Shown: positions 46,516-58,423, counted from the first letter of the stretch. The stretch is DNA of 64,000 nt from Rhodocollybia butyracea (GCA_015501585.1 JADNRY010000111.1:1-64000); one strand, 5' to 3'. Program-made: numbers and translations. Notes: a model not told the origin generated them from the sequence alone.

Positions 46516-47585
46516 TTATGCTGTTCCAAAGTGTGAATAAATACATAGTCATTTTCTCGCAAGTTGGATCATACAATTTCTCGCAAGTTTGGGTAAGTGT
46601 CAATTTCTCGCAAGTTGGATCATCCAATTTCTCGCAAGTTCGGCTAAGTGTCAATTTCTCGCAAGTTCTGACATCTGTCAATTTCTCGCAAGTTAATTTT
46701 CAGGGCCGGTCACTTATGTAACTTACCATATCTGGTAGAGCCAGGTCTCGACTCTGTCATGTGACTGGTGACATGACAATATGACCGTGACCTCGGTGAT
46801 CACCGATCGGCCGACGGCTATCCCGCTGGCAAGTGGTCAAGTCCCTCTGGTGCAACTGAGACTTGGGCAAGCATTCATTCAGTTGCCAAGTGACACAGCT
46901 TAAGGACATTTCGAGCTGGCAGTTTTTCTCTTTTTATCACCAGTTTGTACAAGCAAAACTTGAGCTTGACTTGAGCAAAACCCCTTACTGCCAATGTTCA
47001 CTCCTTTTCTTACCATAGTATCTACTTGTACATGTAACCATACACCTCACATTTTAATCTCATGGGCCATCAAGGCCGGTTTTGGCTATCCATGCCAGCA
47101 AACTTGCGAAGACGATCAACTTGGAAGATGATTAGATTCAATGGTGGGCGCTTAGCCGTAGGCTGATAACTAGATTCTCACGTATATCTTATCCTCCAGA
47201 TCAGATATGCCTGAAGATGAGATATGATATGATATGATACGATATGAGCAGGATAGCCGAAATACCCGAGGTCACGGTCCTACTGTCATGTGTCGTTGCT
47301 CACTAGTCACATGACAGAGTCGAGACCTGGCTCTACCAGATATGGTAAGTTACATAACTAACCGGCCCTGAAAACTAACTTGCGAGAAATTGACCAATGT
47401 CAGAACTTGCGAGAAATAGACACTTAGCCGAACTTGCGAGAAATAAAGTAAACTTGAATACAACTTGCGAGAAATTGGATGATTGAACTTGCGAGAAATT
47501 GACACTTATTTGAACTTGCGAGAAATTGTATGATACAACTTGCGAGAAAATGACAATGTAATTATTCACACTTTTGAACAGCATA
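46516..47585. mobile_element. TIR element with subterminal arrays of TTTCTCGCAAGTT
   Basis: Inverted ends TTATGCTGTTC.AAAGTGTGA and complement GAACAGCATA are flanked by GGCTA on both sides (46511-46515 and 47586-47590), a probable 5-bp target duplication. Each end carries an array of the 13-bp motif TTTCTCGCAAGTT: six copies left (46552-46693), seven inverted right (47375-47550). Spacing is about 24-30 bp. Beyond the arrays the arms share CCGGTCA/G-TTATGTAACTTACCATATC and GGTAGAGCCAGGTCTCGACT. The centre has no transposase ORF and includes an ATATG microsatellite (47219-47248). It is a non-autonomous DNA transposon. Confidence 0.88.
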
Positions 47586-47590
47586 GGCTA

Positions 47591-48328
47591 GGTCCTAAGT
47601 CAGATGCCGTAAAACGACTTAGGACTAAATGGCTTCGTTCGGGACGCACCGGCAACTTAGAATCAACTTGATTGTATGCATAGCGAGTTGAGTTTAAGCT
47701 AAGAAATGCATTTTCAGTGGAAAAATGGTGTACAGGTGACAAAGGTATATCTATATAATCTCTCTCTCTTTTCTTTTTTTTTTCTCTTTCCCCAACTTGA
47801 AAAAACTTGATTTCCACGGCGCATGTACAGACTTAGGACATGAGCCATATCTTTCGAGAAGAGACGGGTGGTTTCGAACAACTAGAGCTTCGTCTAAGTA
47901 TAGGCTCTTTTCCAAATATATTTTGTACCTGCCATATGCCACATGATGAATTTTTGACGCTGCATGTATTACATGAACAATTATGGTGTTCCTAGAGCTA
48001 AAAATACTTATTGACGTCGCCTGTAAGTGGGGACTCTTTCTAAGACTGAAGAAACTTTCTTGACTGAGAAATCACCGAAATCACGTTACTCGACCGTTAC
48101 TTAATCTTAGTAATACTCGACTGTCACATTGGTCCCAGTCGTGTGCCATTGCCTTCGCCTTCGCCCTCGCTACTTACATATCTATTTACAGTTCTGATTA
48201 TCTGTCAGCTTCCGTTCTTCCCTTCGGCGCCTCCAATCACTTGACCCGGCGATGACCTTGATATTTTGAAACTTTAAACGTTGAATACTGAACGTCAAGT
48301 TTCAGCGCGTCAACGTTGAACGTTGGCC
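47591..48328. other. Intergenic, no supported gene
   Basis: Contains a pyrimidine-rich run (TCTCTCTCTTTTCTTTTTTT near 47760). It likely includes the promoter of the WW-like membrane gene. No coding signal. Confidence 0.45.
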
Positions 48329-48609
48329 ATGAATCTCTTACGATGGATTCTCAAAATTTTCCAAAAGCTCCGTGTCCGGGGTGCTGCCTTGGCAACTCGC
48401 CTAATCATCCAATGCATCCATGCTCTTCGCTCTTTTCTGTTTCGGCGCCGTGGAAAGGACACCAAAAATACCGATGCAACTCATAATCATCCTGATATTG
48501 ATCAAAGTCCCAACTCAGCACAGAAACCAGCATCTATGTCCTCCTCCCAGACAGCTACTAGAGTCATTTCCGCCAGCCGTTTTCCAGATACAGACAGTCT
48601 TCCACCTTT

Positions 48610-48819
48610 GTAACACCTACGGCACGTTCATTGCCGTTAGCGCCGATATTACATAATTAGTCTACTCTTATCCTCGTACCACATACTCGTTTCGGTCTAT
48701 TTCTCTAATAGAATGAGATCTTGCTCATGGTCTGAGGCATTAAGAGTCAGGGCTCTTACACTTTTTTGCTAATTATGTAATATTGGCGCTAACGGCAATG
48801 CACGTGCCGTAGGTGTTAC
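48610..48819. mobile_element. 210-bp MITE with ~50-bp TIRs
   Basis: The ends are GTAACACCTACGGCAC and its complement GTGCCGTAGGTGTTAC. Inverted similarity extends through GCCGTTAGCGCC.ATATTACATAATTAG. The centre is about 100 bp with no ORF. It sits in the first exon of the WW-like gene and is directly joined to the next element. Confidence 0.88.
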
Positions 48820-50016
48820 AACCCAGTGAAAACCCGCACCGGCCTTAGCTGACATGTGCCGACATGTGCTGGCAATATCTGGGTTGAGCTGGGATTATCC
48901 GACTTCCCAGATAATCCCAGAATTTGGCCGTTTCCTATGTTGTGGTCTGGGCTGGTCTGGGCTGGTCTGGGCATATCTGACCGAAAGTGACACCAGAAAT
49001 GAAAATTCGGTTTTTTATTCAATTGAGTTTCTCTGGGATCCTCTGGGATGGTATGGGATGGTCTGAGTGAATTGTATTGGATTATCAACTACTTAAAACA
49101 ACGTACAAACTACATACAAAGTACTTACTGAGAAACATACAGCGGCGTGAGAAATAAGGCCAACCACAATAGCTGAAAAGATTGTTCAGTTGACTAGTTC
49201 AAAAGGTTGAGATAGCCCACCTTTGGAACATAGAGGAATTAAATGAAAGTAGTCGAGTACGGCATACCGGCTATGAGGTTGACAGACTAAAAATAATAGC
49301 TCAATAAATTATTGAAGAAAAGGCTGAGATATCTCACCTTGGGAATGGCCCAGCCCAATGAATCCATCCTCAAGTCTCTACTATCTAGTCTGAAGTGGGT
49401 TGAGGAGTTGTTGAAGCTTTGAAGAACAAATCTTGAGAATAGATAGTGACAGCAGACAGGAAGAGAACGAAAGAACAATGTAAGAAATTTTTCAAAATGT
49501 CGAAACTTATTATAATGTCACATGCTAAGCCGGACGGCGGCGTTCATAACTTCATAAATGATGATAATTTCATGAAGTTGAAAGGTTGGAAGTACGAGCG
49601 CCAAACTCAAAGCAGATTCACGAACTCACACTGAGCAGCCCTAAGCTCGAACTCAGAGAAATTTCACACTAATAGATTTGGAAGTGTAACATGAAATAAA
49701 TTGAAAAAAAATCCACCCTTCATTTTGGCCAGCTGTACCCAGCTGTACCCGGACAGACTCGGACCTAGTCGGATATGCCAGATCAACCCAGACCAACTCG
49801 GTGGGGCTTTTCACTGGGACTCACACTGAGCAGCCCTAAGCTCGAACTCAGAGAAATTTCACACTAATAGATTTGGAAGTGTAACATGAAATAAATTGAA
49901 AAAAAAATCCACCCTTCATTTTGGCCAGCTGTACCCAGCTGTACCCGGACAGACTCGGACCTAGTCGGATATGCCAGATCAACCCAGACCAACTCGGTGG
50001 GGCTTTTCACTGGGTT
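48820..50016. mobile_element. 1.2-kb TIR element with a duplicated right end
   Basis: Left end CCCAGTGAAAACCCGCACC, right end complement GGTGGGGCTTTTCACTGGG. The hexamer TTACAA lies on both outer flanks, a possible target duplication. CCCAGATAATCCCAG and CTGGTCTGGG words repeat near the left end, and complements near the right. No transposase is recognisable; one 62-codon ORF (49446-49634) has no motif. The element is inserted next to or into the MITE at 48610. Confidence 0.78.
49624..50013. repeat. 195-b tandem duplication of the element's right terminus
   Basis: 49624-49818 and 49819-50013 are almost identical (one A-run length difference). Each contains the full right TIR ending CTTTTCACTGGG. 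The element thus has two right ends in tandem, like the duplicated left end of the element at 1767. Confidence 0.92.
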
Positions 50017-52540
50017 ACAACCTTATCCGCTCAATAATCATTTGAATCCTTCAGCATCAGCATCTTCCTACGAACTTGAGCTCGGCACTAGGGCACTTTA
50101 TAGGCACAGCAGTGCGGACTTGCCCCGCACATCACAATCGAAACTATCGGGACATTTCCGGCACCACTCAACTCAGAGTACAAGCCATACCCATCTTCAA
50201 CTCCCGACTGCTTTTGGGTACAATGACAACTTTGGCCGCTCGCAGCATTCGATCTGTTCAACAAGTGATAGCCATGGTTCGGACATGGATCCAGCACCCA
50301 TGCAAGCCTTTGCAGCTCAGACGGAGCACTTAGAAACTGTGCCAGAAAACCAAGTACTGGAACCAATTTCTTCAGTCCATGACAGATTTTGTCCGATTGC
50401 GCCGAGTGCTCATTCTCGGTATATCAGAAATGCTTATGTGTTGGTTGTTTTTCGCTCAGCATGCACTGGTACTGATGTTTGATTGCCTTTCAGTGATAAG
50501 GACTTCCTAATTCCTCTCATCCCGGCATTAACTCGCTCTTTCCAGACGTACGTTGCACCTTGTTCAAATTGGACTCGAAGCTTGATCTTTGGACTCATGG
50601 GAATGGCATAGGGAGGCTATTCCAGAGGGATGGAAGAAACTGATACATCCAGAAGGCGCCTGTTACTATGTTTTTGAAGACAAGGTGTGATGACTTGCCA
50701 CTTGAATCAAACCTAAAATTGACTTACACAATCTGTTGTGAAGAGATACTGGACAGATGCCAACATTATGGATGAATGGATAAAGAATTGTGTTACAAGT
50801 TGTATTCATGACTTTGACGCCTTCATTCGTTCACACAATGTACCACTATCTTCTGACACTAACATCGTTTTTAATCTTGACTCAAACGACAAGATTAAAA
50901 ACGGAGATGAAAACAAGTATACATGTGGCTATTACATTGTGGAACACTCCACCCGCTCAGTGTTCTGGCTGGATACTTTCAAACCTGACTGGTTTCCCGC
51001 GTGGTTTAGAATTCCGGGCGTAAAGTCGTTGGGTCATATTCGTAGGCCAAGTCTTTTTCAGTTTGGTGATTGAATATCCATGCTAATGTTACTTTTTTAG
51101 AGCATGAAATCGTCTCCCAGTACTGGTATCATTGTAATCTTTATCCTCACTCGTTTTCTCTCACTCTTGAACACGTTGAAAAACTGCATGATATCCTGTT
51201 ATACAGTATCTCTGGTACGCCTTACATTGCGTCGGCCGATGCCTGAACCAAGCCTGAATTGTAGTATCCCACAGATACTATGATCTCCGATGCCAGCACC
51301 GTTCCGTATTCTTTAACTCATCTCAAAGATATGATGCTGCTTGTAAACAATATTCGAGGTCAGTCACCCCGGGCCTGAAAGTACAGTACAACTTATTGAT
51401 CATTTTCCAGACAATCTCTATGCCATTGGAGGTGTAACGGCTTACAGTTTGTTTTTTCATTTTTTTTGCATCCCACTGGGCTCGATTGCTTACTGCAAAC
51501 CTAGGTCGACTCATGCATATTTTTGGTGAGCATCCACTGTTGACAAAACGATCTCATAATCTGGTTACATATACATATACCCATAATATTAATTTTCTTT
51601 TGACCAGCGAAAGAAATACCGTTTCCTTAACTTTGCATCGACGCCATTTGCGCGTCTAGAGCGCTACCACTCGGTATACCATCCTCCAGACGACGTCGAA
51701 ACGTATCCATGGTTAATGAAAGTGTTTTCGCCGGTTTTGTTTTCTGCGCCGTACTGGTATTTCCGGTCCTTGACCAATATATGTGTCGATGGCCTGGTCC
51801 ACGAAGCAGCGTGGTCCGAGTTTATAAACAGGATGAATGAAGAATGGCAGCAGCTTACTCTCTTTGTATGTCTTAAGTATATGAGTATCTGAATGGATAC
51901 CAGCCGACTTGCTACTTACTGACTCGATCTTGTCTTCAGAACACTGTGCTCGTCAACGCCAACGTGGGCTTCTTAGCGATCCAATCTATCGATAACGCGA
52001 GTAACCTCCCCGGACGCTCGCCGGCTCAGATAGCCAGCTTTTTATCTGTTATCGCCAGCGCCGGGAGTATCGTGCTTGGGTTGATTCATGTGCGGAAGCA
52101 CCGGGGGAATCCCCGGGATACTGCTGCTGCCGTTGTATGTTCATGTGCACTTGTACTACATTTCTTAAAGTTTAATTCTTTGCACTAGGCCAGATATATC
52201 AACTCATGGACAAAAGATCGGCTAGGCCTAGCTACGCTTGCTGTGCTATACAGCGTTCCGTATGCCTTGTTGATGTGGGGGTATGTACGCCAGTTGTCAG
52301 CGCGGACACGCTCCCTGCATTGATACTAATAGATACATCCGCAGAGTGATATGTTTCCTCCTCGCATTCTCATTCATGTGCTACAGCCCCTCTAGCGCGC
52401 TCGTCCGCGCGCTGATGAGCAGCGCGTGGTTTGTCGTCACCATCCTTGTTTTGTGGTATTTTACTACCCTTGCAACGTGGGCTCAGCGGCTAGGCAGGGA
52501 TATCTCGTTCTGGAGCATATCCATGGGCCATCGTATTTGA

Positions 52541-53713
52541 TATTTAGTGTGGTTTGGGTTTTGAAAGGGGGGATCAGGATGTTAGTCAGAGGTTGGCTGT
52601 TTTATGGTTGTACGGTTTAGGTTTGCTGTTCCGGCTCCTGCAAGCGGATCGGGGGCTGGTAGGACTGAAGAATGTTAACACAAAAGTTGAGTTGACCCTT
52701 ATCTACTAGGTAGTTGAGTAAGAACGCATCTAGCGGTGAACACAAAGCAGGAATGGCACATAAGGCTCTGCCTCAAGCGTTAGTACGTGTAATCAGTCGC
52801 TCGGAAATGAGGTTTTAAAAGAGGACCGACTTCGTCACCGTGATGAGGCTATCGATATAGTCCCGAGAATGAGATTGATGAGACAGTCCACAACCTCTTC
52901 TGTGTAAATCCAGGTTGCCAGCATAAGGATCCGACCAACTTACCCATGGATTTTTTTAAACCTGTAACATTTTATAGTGTTCGCACCTGTCAAAGTTTGC
53001 GCAATAACGAAAAATACAGGTAAAGCTTTCCCACTCCCTTCCTTCCCGCAAATGTCACTAGACGTCAGCACCGGAAGGAATCAAGGTAGCGTGCTGCTCA
53101 GCAAGCGGAGGACGCAAAACAGGCCATGAAATCAAACCTATTTTCTGCAAGTAAATACTGCTGGGATCCCTTTGGCGCCTGAATATTACGAAAGTTAAAC
53201 TCTTCTCCGGCAACAAATAATAAACCATTCGGTCTGGGAGCTTAGATATTTGGAGATGCGCCTCCCACCAGGCTACCACCAGTAACTACTTAAACGCCGC
53301 TAAAACAATGTTTACGCTCGGACTCTAGTAACCAAGATGCCAATGATTCAGACACTGAAGAGTCCATAACATTAACCGAGAGGTTAGACACGTTCCACCC
53401 GATTGCCCACATCCACTGCCCCGCTTTTCTGCTTTAACTCGCTGGATGTCCCGAACATAGACCGAAGACATAATACCCTCCACTCCTCTCCGTGCCAAGA
53501 TCATAACCATGTACTGACAAAAGATCTAAGAATTTAGATTTATTGCCAAACAAAGCCTGCGTGTTTGCTGGGGCCTGCTATAGGCCAGAGTGAATGATCA
53601 TCGATCACCGACAACTTTTTCATTTTACTTACTCCCTCCGATGCGTGTGGCTGTGGGAGAGGAGGGAAGGGAGGAGGGAAGGAGAAAGGAAGAAAAGGAA
53701 AGTGCTTCCTAAA
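52541..53713. other. Intergenic with a 49-bp polypurine tract
   Basis: No supported gene. Positions 53655-53703 are almost purely purine (GGGAGAGGAGGGAAGGGAGG...), just downstream of the minus-strand membrane gene's stop. The tract is probably in its 3' region. Confidence 0.5.
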
Positions 53714-55005
53714 TCAAGGTGGGGAGGATGAGAGCACTGGAGAGTCCTGGGCCGGAGACAAGGAGGAGTCTTCCTCCCAATGCGTCATTTGACGGGAAAC
53801 AAGAACAATGATGACTGTTGGATATAGCCCCTGAAAGAAATATCAATTAGTCCACTTGCAAGGAAGATTTCACACTGGCGTACCACAAACGATGGAATAA
53901 AGTCGGAGATGGCGTGAGTTATGGGTGTCGAACCTATTATCATGGTATACGCCGTGCTAGCGATAAATGTCACCTGAATGTAGGTCAGAGACAACGATGA
54001 CTATCCGAGATTTAGAGGATACGCACCCATACAATAGAGTAGAGAGAGCCAGATTCGGCGAGAAGCACCAAGACACCCTGGGCAGGTGGCATTTTCCTTC
54101 CTGGTCCCCAAAGATTGCGGATTTCTTTGCGACGGATCCTGAAAAAAGAGTCCATGTCATATTCATAAGGAAATTATAGACTGACCAGGCTTTGTATCCA
54201 ATGAGCGAAGTTGCCCACACGTTTGAGATGAGAGAAACAAGGAGCGCAACAAAGCCGAATAAATTGGGTTCGAATATAGTATCAGTGGCTGCCGGACGTG
54301 TTGTGGATACGTCGATTATAGCAAGAACAGCCTGTTAGACAGATATCAGTTTTTATCTTCTCAGAGCTAATACCCCCGACAACATACAGGTACAATCACA
54401 AATATGCCAAATGTGATCCTGACCCGTAGGCACCATCCCCAAAGAACACAGGCCCGCCACATAACGACCATATCACTGATCCAGAACTAATTTTGTCTTA
54501 GCCATCATCTTGTGCCTAGAGCAAAAAAAAAGATTGGCTTACATTGAAGAACAGCGCGATACTCCCCACTTCTGACAACACATACAAGGTGTGGATTGAA
54601 AACCCCGCCCTTCCTGCACGCGCGTCCCGTAGCGCCCTCATTGCAGCATAGACGTTCAACACCCAGTGCATTCCCGATGCAATGTACATTGCAAGACTAG
54701 CTGTCATCATAAACTGTCGAGGCCTTGAGCCTCTGATCCCCCGCCGACTAGATTACGTGCTTTCAATGTTCATGCTTTTGTTTCGTAATCGGGTGGATGT
54801 GAAGACTCACCACATAGTAATGGTCGAGATAGAGATAAGAAGAGTTAATATACCTGTATGCCAGTGAACTGTTTAGTTTTCAACCACCATATTGAAATAG
54901 AGAAATTTCGAGACCGAATAGAGCAGATTGAATCACAATCCCCGGGATCACGTTATCAGCATCAGACAAAGCCAGCTCTGCTGAAAGACTAGCAGATGAA
55001 GTCAT
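53714..55005 (-). CDS. Heptahelical-type membrane protein, agaricomycete family of unknown function
   Basis: The start is MTSSASLSAELALSDADN at 55005, the end SSSPPP-stop at 53714. Ordered pieces: NVIPGIVIQSALFGLEISLF (TM1), MMTASLAMYIASGMHWVLNV, TLYVLSEVGSIALFFN, ISDMVVMWRACVLWGWCLRV, FGIFVIVPV/AVLAIIDVS, FVALLVSLISNVWATSLIGY, PPAQGVLVLLAESGSLYSIV and GLYPTVIIVLVSRQ. The N-terminal extracellular Asn/Asp-rich start and seven helices fit a large mushroom-specific group of unknown function. Introns join in phase at most borders; the join after TM1 (54790-54880) is not fully resolved. No G-protein-coupled receptor signature is evident. Confidence 0.75.
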
Positions 55006-56011
55006 GGTCTAAGCAAGGATAGAAATATGAATAAAATGAATGAAAGACAAGATGAAAGGTTGAGCAACGAGCCAGCAAGCTGCTGGGTATCTGGAAGCTT
55101 TCATGGGTCTTAAAAGGAGAGGTGGAACCCGTAGGACTCGGACACACCATCATGATAAACAGCATCTGTTCAACAATCCGCAGCAGCACAGGACAAAACC
55201 CTAATCTATGCTTGGAAAAAATATCCACGCGCAGAAGAGCCCGGAAGAACTTGACTTTTATGGTTGTGCGGTTTAGGAAATTATGATTGCCAAGCTGTTA
55301 CTCCAAGCGGGTCGGGGGTTAGGCGAAGATGGCTTTCAACCTTCTCCTAACATTCCCGGCCTAGCCTTCATTTGGAAGTTATATGTTCAGTACTGTACAA
55401 AGCAGCTACTTAGTTTGTGAACCTGTTACGATAGAGCAATTTTTTCTGTGAAAACTTCGTCTTCGGACGTATTGTAATCTACATACTACGCATACCAGAG
55501 TCAACCAGACACATACAGGAATTCGTAGAAATAAGTACATCCGAGTGGTGGTCCCACTTTTTAGTACCTAGGCTCCTGAAATACTTTCAAGTTTGGTCCT
55601 TGAGCTTGGGTGAGAGAACATCATCTGTGATGGAAGCAGGGTTTAAGTAGAAGCGCTGGGGTTTAACCAGGACCGGAGTCCGGGTACTCTACGCTAAGCA
55701 TACTGTTCCGCCGAACTAACTGCACGATATCTTTGTTATACAGTATTTCTGGTACACCTTAAAATTAGCCGGGGGAGATGATAACGGTTGTTGAGGTTGC
55801 AAAAATGTTGCATGTACAAATCGAGGACATTGTATACATATAGCTCGTCTAGCGGCGATTGCGTTGCTATCTTTCTTAATGATTGCGATGCCAAGAAATC
55901 AGAAGAAGCATTATTGGGTCCGTTGACTCCGTTGGCCAGTTCCGCAGTGAGTACACTCATGGCAATGGGCTGGCTAGCTGATAAACAAACGTAATCCATA
56001 ATCTAGCAGTT
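55006..56011. other. Intergenic with repeat fragments
   Basis: Positions 55520-55640 (GAGTGGTGGTCCCACTTTTT, GGCTCCTGA, CTTGAGCTTGG, GTGATGGAAGCAGGGTTTA) match the tandem units at 58424-58990 and a piece at 59215-59280. No gene is supported. Confidence 0.55.
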
Positions 56012-56245
56012 GTGTGCACATGCACATGCCATTTGTTAATTGCGGAAGGACCCCTCAATCAGAAGTGCTTAGGCGAGAAAGAGGTAAAGAGTAAAAAGCA
56101 CCGCAACAGTGATAGCTTTTGTGACGTTTACCTGGAATCCACCCGGAAAGTTTTCTCGGAGAAGGTGGTATCGGCGACGATTTACAGCTGGTCGTGTGTC
56201 GTAGTGGTGCTCCGGTGTGAGGAAGTGGTGTGAGGACTAGACGTC
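56012..56245. repeat. Copy of a 230-bp block also found at 59478-59700
   Basis: Shared blocks include GTGTGCACATG, TGCCATTTG, CTCAATCAGAAGTG.TTAGGCGAG, CTGGAATCCACC, CGATTT.CAGCTGGT and GAGGAAGTGGTGTGAGGA. Here the block lies directly before the duplicated DnaJ 3' end. Confidence 0.8.
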
Positions 56246-56247
56246 CT

Positions 56248-56815
56248 GACATTTCTCAAACCTACTGGCTCGACGAGCACAGCCAGCGGAGGCATCGGCA
56301 TCAATTTGGTGCAGGTACCGGTAACCTTGGGAGAGAGGTTCGGGGTTGAATGGCATTGGCTCGGGAATAGGTAGAATGTCTGGGTTTGGAGGCTCGAGTG
56401 TGGATGCAAGTCCGAGTGCGCAGAGAGCGAGTCGAAGTTATGGTGCTGCCAGTAATATTGGAGCAGGTACAGCTGGAGGGGCGTTTGACGATAGTGGGTA
56501 TGTTAGATACGAGGAGCAGTAGAACGAGAGCTGGTGCGGCGTGAATGGACGAGAGTGAGTAGATACATATAGGCGGATACGATTTTTTAAAGATGCGCAT
56601 AATCGTTTACTCCATTGGTATATTTTAGTGCCTTGGCTCACCGCACGGCGCAGAAACTGTGCTAATATAACGCAAACGAATGGTTCTGCGCAACTGCGTA
56701 TTCGGTTGTTGAGTATTGCAGATCCTGGCTTCAAGAACGATACAATGCACTTGATTACAGAACGGTTGCTAACGATGTTCTTATTGATTCTATATGATCC
56801 TGGCAGGGAGAGGAG
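56248..56815 (+). pseudogene. Duplicated 3' end of the DnaJ gene
   Basis: It matches 39418-39990 with small indels. It begins inside the last coding exon (CCTACTGGCTCGACGAGCAC...), continues through SPSAQRASRSYGAASNIG and GAFDDSGYVRYEEQ-stop, and into the 3' flank. No J domain or earlier exon is present. The copy reads GCTGCCAGT where the DnaJ gene reads GCTGCAGT. Confidence 0.88.
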
Positions 56816-57168
56816 GAGTTTTTCTAGAGTCTAAATAAATTGGAAACGAGACACAAAGTTATGTACTCGATTTAGATATTCAGTCAAGCATGTACTCCAA
56901 GAGTCGTTATGCCAGGCTGGTTGAGTTTAACTGATGACCGTAATGTACCGAGTACACTCAACTTCGGAGGTGCTTGCTTGAGTTCTTGACCTGGCGCTCC
57001 CCCTGGCTTCCGAAGTGTGTATTTACATCACTTGTTGTCATCCATGTTAACAGGAGCGTAGATGTACAAAAGGGAAACGAGCAAGTACAATAAGGGCCAT
57101 TTTTACAACAAACATCCATGGCGACTTCTCATCAATGCTCTAAAAGAACTGCTTCTCCTCATCACACG

Positions 57169-57818
57169 TCATCCCAGCGGCGCACTTGTTTCACCTAGAC
57201 CCCATTTCTTAACAGGATTTATTTCCTTCAAAAACCTGTTCTCCTCTTCCTCCCACGTCGGCCCCGCATACTCCTTGTTATACGGGATCACCCTGTAGCG
57301 AAATATGTACGGCGGGGTCGTATCCGCATAGTAAATCCCCATCAAAGAAGACGTTGGCATCGCCTTTGACCACCCAAAACATGGCTTGTCGTGAGGGCAT
57401 AACGGCGGTCCAACCAGCTTAAAGTAGACCAGCTCGGTAGAATCCACATAGTTGTTGGTCTTCCAGTCGATGGCCGTTCTGCCTGGAGTGAGTTTGAGTT
57501 TCGGGGCCAGTTCTTTAACTATTTTTGAAATTCGTGTTTTACAAACCGTTGTCCCCGCGGCAGCATGGGATTTTCCGTCCGTGGTAGGATTGCCGTTCTT
57601 GTCGATGAAGGTCCCTGCGAAAGCAATCTATGTAGGGAAAACGAGTGAGCAAAAAAAAGGTGATTAGAATTGACAGTAAGTATTTTGTAAGTATACATAT
57701 ATACATTGCATCGAAATCAACTCACAGGTTTCACAGGTTTCCCGGACACTGCAGGTGGCACCATGGAGATGAACACGACAAGAAGGAATATATGCATGTA
57801 TAGATTGATGGAATGCAT
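57169..57818 (-). CDS. Small secreted protein, unrecognised
   Basis: Two exons (57818-57726, intron 57628-57725, 57627-57169) join in phase to 183 aa. MHSINLYMHIFLLVVFISMV with VPPAVSG gives a signal peptide with likely cleavage near residue 25. The mature part has TFIDKNGNPTTDGKS, a Cys in TTVCKTR, then YVDSTELVYFKLVGPPLCPH, DKPCFGWSKAM, and a polar end (WEEEENRFLKEINP). Three Cys and aromatic residues suggest a folded extracellular protein. The family is unknown to me; it could be an effector-like or cell-wall protein. No transmembrane helix after the signal. Confidence 0.78.
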
Positions 57819-58423
57819 TGTATGAAGTATGTAAGAAGGATTTTGGGTGTCGAAGCCTAACCTGAGGCAATGCGAATGCGAAAGCGGGAAGTTGGAACTG
57901 AACCAGCAGTTGAAAGTTGTGTCTCTAGGCTTGGGCTTCTTATACTTAGTACTGGGGCCTGGGTAATTCAGTCAAGGGAATAATTCAGTGAAGGGAATAT
58001 GCGCGTTGATGTGAAACCAATGCTTATCAGTAGTCGATCGCATGCTTATTATCGCAATACATACAACAAAGATGCTGAACCCCCAGCTGAAACCGTTTCC
58101 TATAAAAATGCGGGTCTGCGCGTCGCGTCGATGTTACATTGCCATGGGGAGAGGGACGATTAAGTGAACGGCTGTCTACGTGTTCTCAGGCTTCCACCAG
58201 TTGCGATAGCCCTATTGGGCCAAGAAGCTAACATGCAGATGAAGGGAGGGAAGCGCTTCGGAGCTTGAGGGTGACAAAAAGAACTGGAAGTGGTAAAAAC
58301 TCTCTGGAAAAGGCTGAAAGTTAAAGCCTGCATGAAGATGGGGTAGTGGGTACTACACGAGGGGATGTTCAACGTTCCGAGTTTTGCTCGAAAATGAAAG
58401 TTTTTTAGATGACCGGCTTCAAT
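57819..58423. other. Intergenic, promoter side of the secreted protein gene
   Basis: No coding signal. A short tandem (GGGAATAATTCAGT.AA, twice near 57975-58000) lies upstream of the secreted protein start. Confidence 0.4.

Larger units (their letters stand above)
48329..52540 (+). pseudogene. WW-like integral membrane protein gene split by two nested elements
   Basis: The first exon starts MNLLRWILKIFQKL and runs to PDTDSLPPL at about 48609. Its continuation (QPYPLNNHLNPSASASSYE) resumes at 50018, after 1.4 kb of transposon sequence. Later exons give AIPEGWKKLIHPEGACYYVF, then YWTDANI (a WW-type motif), EYST-like and SVFWLDTFKPDWFP text, then RYHSVYHPPDDVETYPWLM, NTVLVNANVGFLAIQSID, and SFLSVIASAGSIVLGLIHVR. 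The end carries transmembrane helices VICFLLAFSFMCYS and WFVVTILVLWYFTTLATW, stop at 52540. This is a family common in agaricomycetes with unknown function. The insertion adds a stop immediately after LPPL, so the product would be truncated unless the element is spliced out. Exon limits between 50450 and 51950 are approximate. Confidence 0.75.

Noticed and set aside
46552..46693. Regularly spaced 13-bp repeats resembling a CRISPR array
   Set aside because: The array is mirrored inverted at the other end of a TIR element and the spacers are short and similar. The setting is a fungal genome with introns.
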